From Clostridium sp. (GTDB taxonomy: Bacteria > Bacillota > Clostridia > Clostridiales > Clostridiaceae): 8,449 nt of DNA. The DNA lies in assembly GCA_003539755.1 (NCBI GenBank), contig DPOH01000225.1, positions 1 to 8,449 on the forward strand. The letters run 5' to 3'. Position numbers and translations under genes: made by a program. This document shows positions 7,317 through 8,449 of this stretch, in pieces (positions within the stretch are counted from its first letter, which is position 1; each line of letters begins with the position of its first letter). The notes beneath the pieces are model-generated. The model was not told the origin of the DNA and did not search any database. It saw nothing but the letters and a program-made list of their open reading frames with translations.

Positions 7317-7988
7317 CTATGATTCAACTGGTATCTTCCCAATTACAGGAACATCCAATATTTCTTCTAATTCTTCAGCACTTAAGACTGTATTGTTTAT
7401 ATACTCGATAAAGAATGCTACAAGTATTCCCAACATTAATCCTGCTAAAAATCCAATTGCTATATTTTTTGTCTTATTAGGACTTGCTGGACTCATTGGT
7501 AGATTTGCTTTTTGTATAACCTTAACATTTCCATCTGGAATAAGCTTTTGCGACTCATTAACAAATTCTGAAGTTAATGCATTCAAAGTATTTCTACTTA
7601 ATTCAGGATCTGAACATCTAAAGCTTATATTAATTATCTGAGTATCTGCTTTTGGAGCTACTGTAAGACCTGAGATTACTGCACCAGGAGATAACTCAAT
7701 ATCATTGTTTTTTACTGCTTTATCAATAAGATCATTTGTAGTTAATATTTCCGAATAAGTATTAAGTAACTTTTGATATACCTGAATATCATTTGCACTA
7801 TATTTCTGATTCTCAGCCACTTCTTTTCCTATAAATAATTTTGTACTTGATACATACTGCGGTGTTATTGCATAAAAACTAATAAAAGAAGCTAATGCTG
7901 TAGCTATTACTGTAAAGCTGATTATCAATACAAGTCTTTTCTTTAAGATTTTAAATACATCACCAATCTCTATTACTCTTTCTTCCAA
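7317..7988 (-). CDS. CpsC/YwqC-type Wzz polysaccharide chain-length and kinase modulator protein
   Basis: Membrane protein that sets polysaccharide chain length and activates the adjacent BY-kinase through its cytoplasmic tail. I chose TTG 7988 (223 residues, M-E-E-R-V-I-E-I-G-D), because GGGGG (8000-7996) lies 7 bases upstream and this is how family members usually begin; the in-frame ATG at 8015 has no binding site and would add nine residues (MYERSGGKT). Seen: a Wzz domain with membrane helix 1 at about 19-40, an extracytoplasmic stretch with TPQYVSSTKLFIG, a proline-rich PMSPASPNK just before helix 2 (about 175-196), and a short cytoplasmic tail ending DVPVIGKIPVES. Two helices and 223 residues are usual for Gram-positive CpsC, which lacks the fused kinase of Gram-negative Wzc. 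It is the first gene of the operon; its stop overlaps the kinase gene's binding site. Confidence 0.93.
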   Translation of the reverse strand: MEERVIEIGDVFKILKKRLVLIISFTVIATALASFISFYAITPQYVSSTKLFIGKEVAENQKYSANDIQVYQKLLNTYSEILTTNDLIDKAVKNNDIELSPGAVISGLTVAPKADTQIINISFRCSDPELSRNTLNALTSEFVNESQKLIPDGNVKVIQKANLPMSPASPNKTKNIAIGFLAGLMLGILVAFFIEYINNTVLSAEELEEILDVPVIGKIPVES

Positions 7989-8000
7989 TGTTTTTCCCCC
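7986..8000 (-). promoter_or_regulatory. Ribosome binding site and TTG start of the first operon gene
   Basis: On the minus strand GGGGG (8000-7996) is followed by AAAAACA and then TTG (7988-7986). This decides the start over the upstream ATG at 8015, which is preceded only by AT-rich sequence. A G-rich site of the same kind precedes the sugar transferase and ugd genes. Confidence 0.7.
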
Positions 8001-8038
8001 ACTTCTTTCATACATAAATTTGTAATTTTATTATTCAC

Positions 8039-8079
8039 AAAAGAAACACCCCAAGTATTTTCCTTGAAATATTTCTTTT
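8039..8079 (-). promoter_or_regulatory. Leader inverted repeat, proximal
   Basis: On the plus strand AAAAGAAA (8039-8046) pairs with TTTCTTTT (8072-8079), and inside it CAAG (8052-8055) pairs with CTTG (8063-8066) around a 7-base loop, separated by a symmetric 5x5 internal loop. On the minus strand it would fold in the 5' leader about 50 bases ahead of the TTG start. The stem is AT-rich and no T-run follows on the minus strand, so it is not a terminator for the operon; a regulatory role is inference. Confidence 0.3.
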
Positions 8080-8082
8080 TTA

Positions 8083-8115
8083 TTGAACACATTCTAATTA
8101 ATTGAATAAGTTCAA
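8083..8115 (-). promoter_or_regulatory. Leader inverted repeat, distal
   Basis: TTGAAC (8083-8088) pairs with GTTCAA (8110-8115), and the inner ATTC (8091-8094) pairs with GAAT (8104-8107) with a 2x2 mismatch between. The 33-base element lies about 40 bases downstream of the candidate -10 on the minus strand, so it would be in the 5' leader or act as a downstream operator. Its function is unknown. Confidence 0.4.
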
Positions 8116-8155
8116 CTATATTACTTTATTTACTTTTAATGTATAATATATATAA

Positions 8156-8184
8156 ATATTACCATTCTATTTTTCCTTTGTAAA
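8156..8184 (-). promoter_or_regulatory. Candidate sigma-A promoter of the operon
   Basis: On the minus strand TTTACA (8184-8179, five of six matches to the -35 consensus) is followed by exactly 17 bases and TAATAT (8161-8156, four of six), with TGG directly before the -10 giving an extended -10 TG. Transcription would begin near 8149, leaving a leader of roughly 160 bases before the TTG start. In DNA this AT-rich chance matches are common; position and spacing support it. Confidence 0.5.
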
Positions 8185-8196
8185 TACCATATTTTT

Positions 8197-8209
8197 ACTC
8201 ATTATGAGT
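8197..8209. promoter_or_regulatory. 13-bp palindrome just upstream of the -35
   Basis: ACTCAT-T-ATGAGT is a perfect inverted repeat with 6-base arms around a single base. Its centre is about 54 bases upstream of the predicted transcription start, a usual place for an activator. No known regulator is recognised. Confidence 0.35.
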
Positions 8210-8357
8210 GTAACCTCTAAAATTCCATAATATAATCTTTTATATTAAGCCAAAGAATACGTTTTCTTGCTATGGACTATAAAACCTTAATTATTTTTTC
8301 TTTCTATTTTGTAATAGTCTTTTTATAAAAATAGTACCCTTAGTAATTGTTAGCTAA

Positions 8358-8387
8358 TTGAAAACTACACAGAAAATAATGTATACT
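8358..8387 (+). promoter_or_regulatory. Possible outward-facing promoter on the plus strand
   Basis: TTGAAA (8358-8363) and TATACT (8382-8387) each match five of six consensus bases and are 18 bases apart. It would drive transcription to the right, away from the operon, and out of the window. No gene is visible in the 62 bases that follow, so this is unconfirmed. Confidence 0.35.
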
Positions 8388-8449
8388 TAAACTTGATTAC
8401 ATTTACATTAATTTGAATATTAATTTATTGATAGTGTAAAGTACGCTAT

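Larger units (their letters stand above)
8016..8449. other. Gene-free promoter and leader region
   Basis: No open reading frame with a credible ribosome binding site is visible on either strand in these 434 bases. The stretch holds the candidate operon promoter, two leader inverted repeats, a palindrome upstream of the -35, an imperfect 22-bp AT-rich palindrome (8315-8336) and a possible outward promoter on the plus strand. The bases from 8210 to 8310 show nothing I can name. Confidence 0.7.

Noticed and set aside
6523..7641. Plus-strand open frames of 65 and 82 codons
   Set aside because: Antisense to the sugar transferase, kinase and CpsC-type genes; no sign of translation.
8315..8336. Imperfect 22-bp palindrome around TTTTTATAAAAA
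   Set aside because: Almost wholly A/T with two mismatched pairs; such symmetry is expected by chance in this DNA.
8358..8375. TTGAAAACTACACAG resembles a motif common in Firmicutes rRNA spacers
   Set aside because: No rRNA or tRNA sequence lies on either side in the window; probably chance or part of a promoter.
1..8449. CRISPR arrays, tRNA genes, insertion sequences, attachment sites
   Set aside because: No regularly spaced repeats, cloverleaf-like sequences, transposase motifs or terminal inverted repeats were found by reading both strands.

Overview
The window is a low-GC Firmicutes surface-polysaccharide (capsule/exopolysaccharide) locus. Very AT-rich DNA, AGGAGG-type ribosome binding sites and TTG/GTG starts, together with the protein families, point to a Clostridium-like bacterium; the species cannot be read from the sequence. 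All supported genes lie on the minus strand, so transcription runs from right to left. Gaps are short (about 13-25 bases, once about 80) and no intrinsic terminator is visible between genes, so I read it as one operon starting near position 8150.

In transcription order: a gene-free leader and promoter region (8449-7989) with a candidate promoter, a palindrome just upstream of it and two inverted repeats in the leader; a CpsC/YwqC-type chain-length and kinase-activator membrane protein (from a TTG start at 7988); a CpsD/YwqD-type tyrosine kinase; a membrane sugar-1-phosphate transferase that loads the first sugar on undecaprenyl phosphate; UDP-glucose 6-dehydrogenase (ugd); mannose-1-phosphate guanylyltransferase (manC); a WecG/TagA/CpsF glycosyltransferase; a hexapeptide-repeat O-acyltransferase; a GT4 glycosyltransferase; a GT2 glycosyltransferase broken by one in-frame TAA; and the start of another glycosyltransferase-like gene with two in-frame stops, running off the left edge.

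Together the genes supply UDP-glucuronate and GDP-mannose, start the repeat unit on the lipid carrier, extend and acylate it, and control chain length and export through the CpsC/CpsD pair. Flippase (Wzx), polymerase (Wzy), phosphomannomutase and the CpsB/YwqE phosphatase are not in the window. The promoter-proximal half (kinase to ugd) looks less AT-rich and well conserved, while the distal glycosyltransferase half is visibly more AT-rich, as usual for the exchangeable, serotype-determining part of such loci.

I did not find a clearly new biological system. The most notable points are decay of the distal end (three in-frame stops in two adjacent glycosyltransferase genes), Tyr70 of Ugd lying two genes downstream of a BY-kinase (the residue phosphorylated in B. 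subtilis), and the structured, palindrome-bearing leader.
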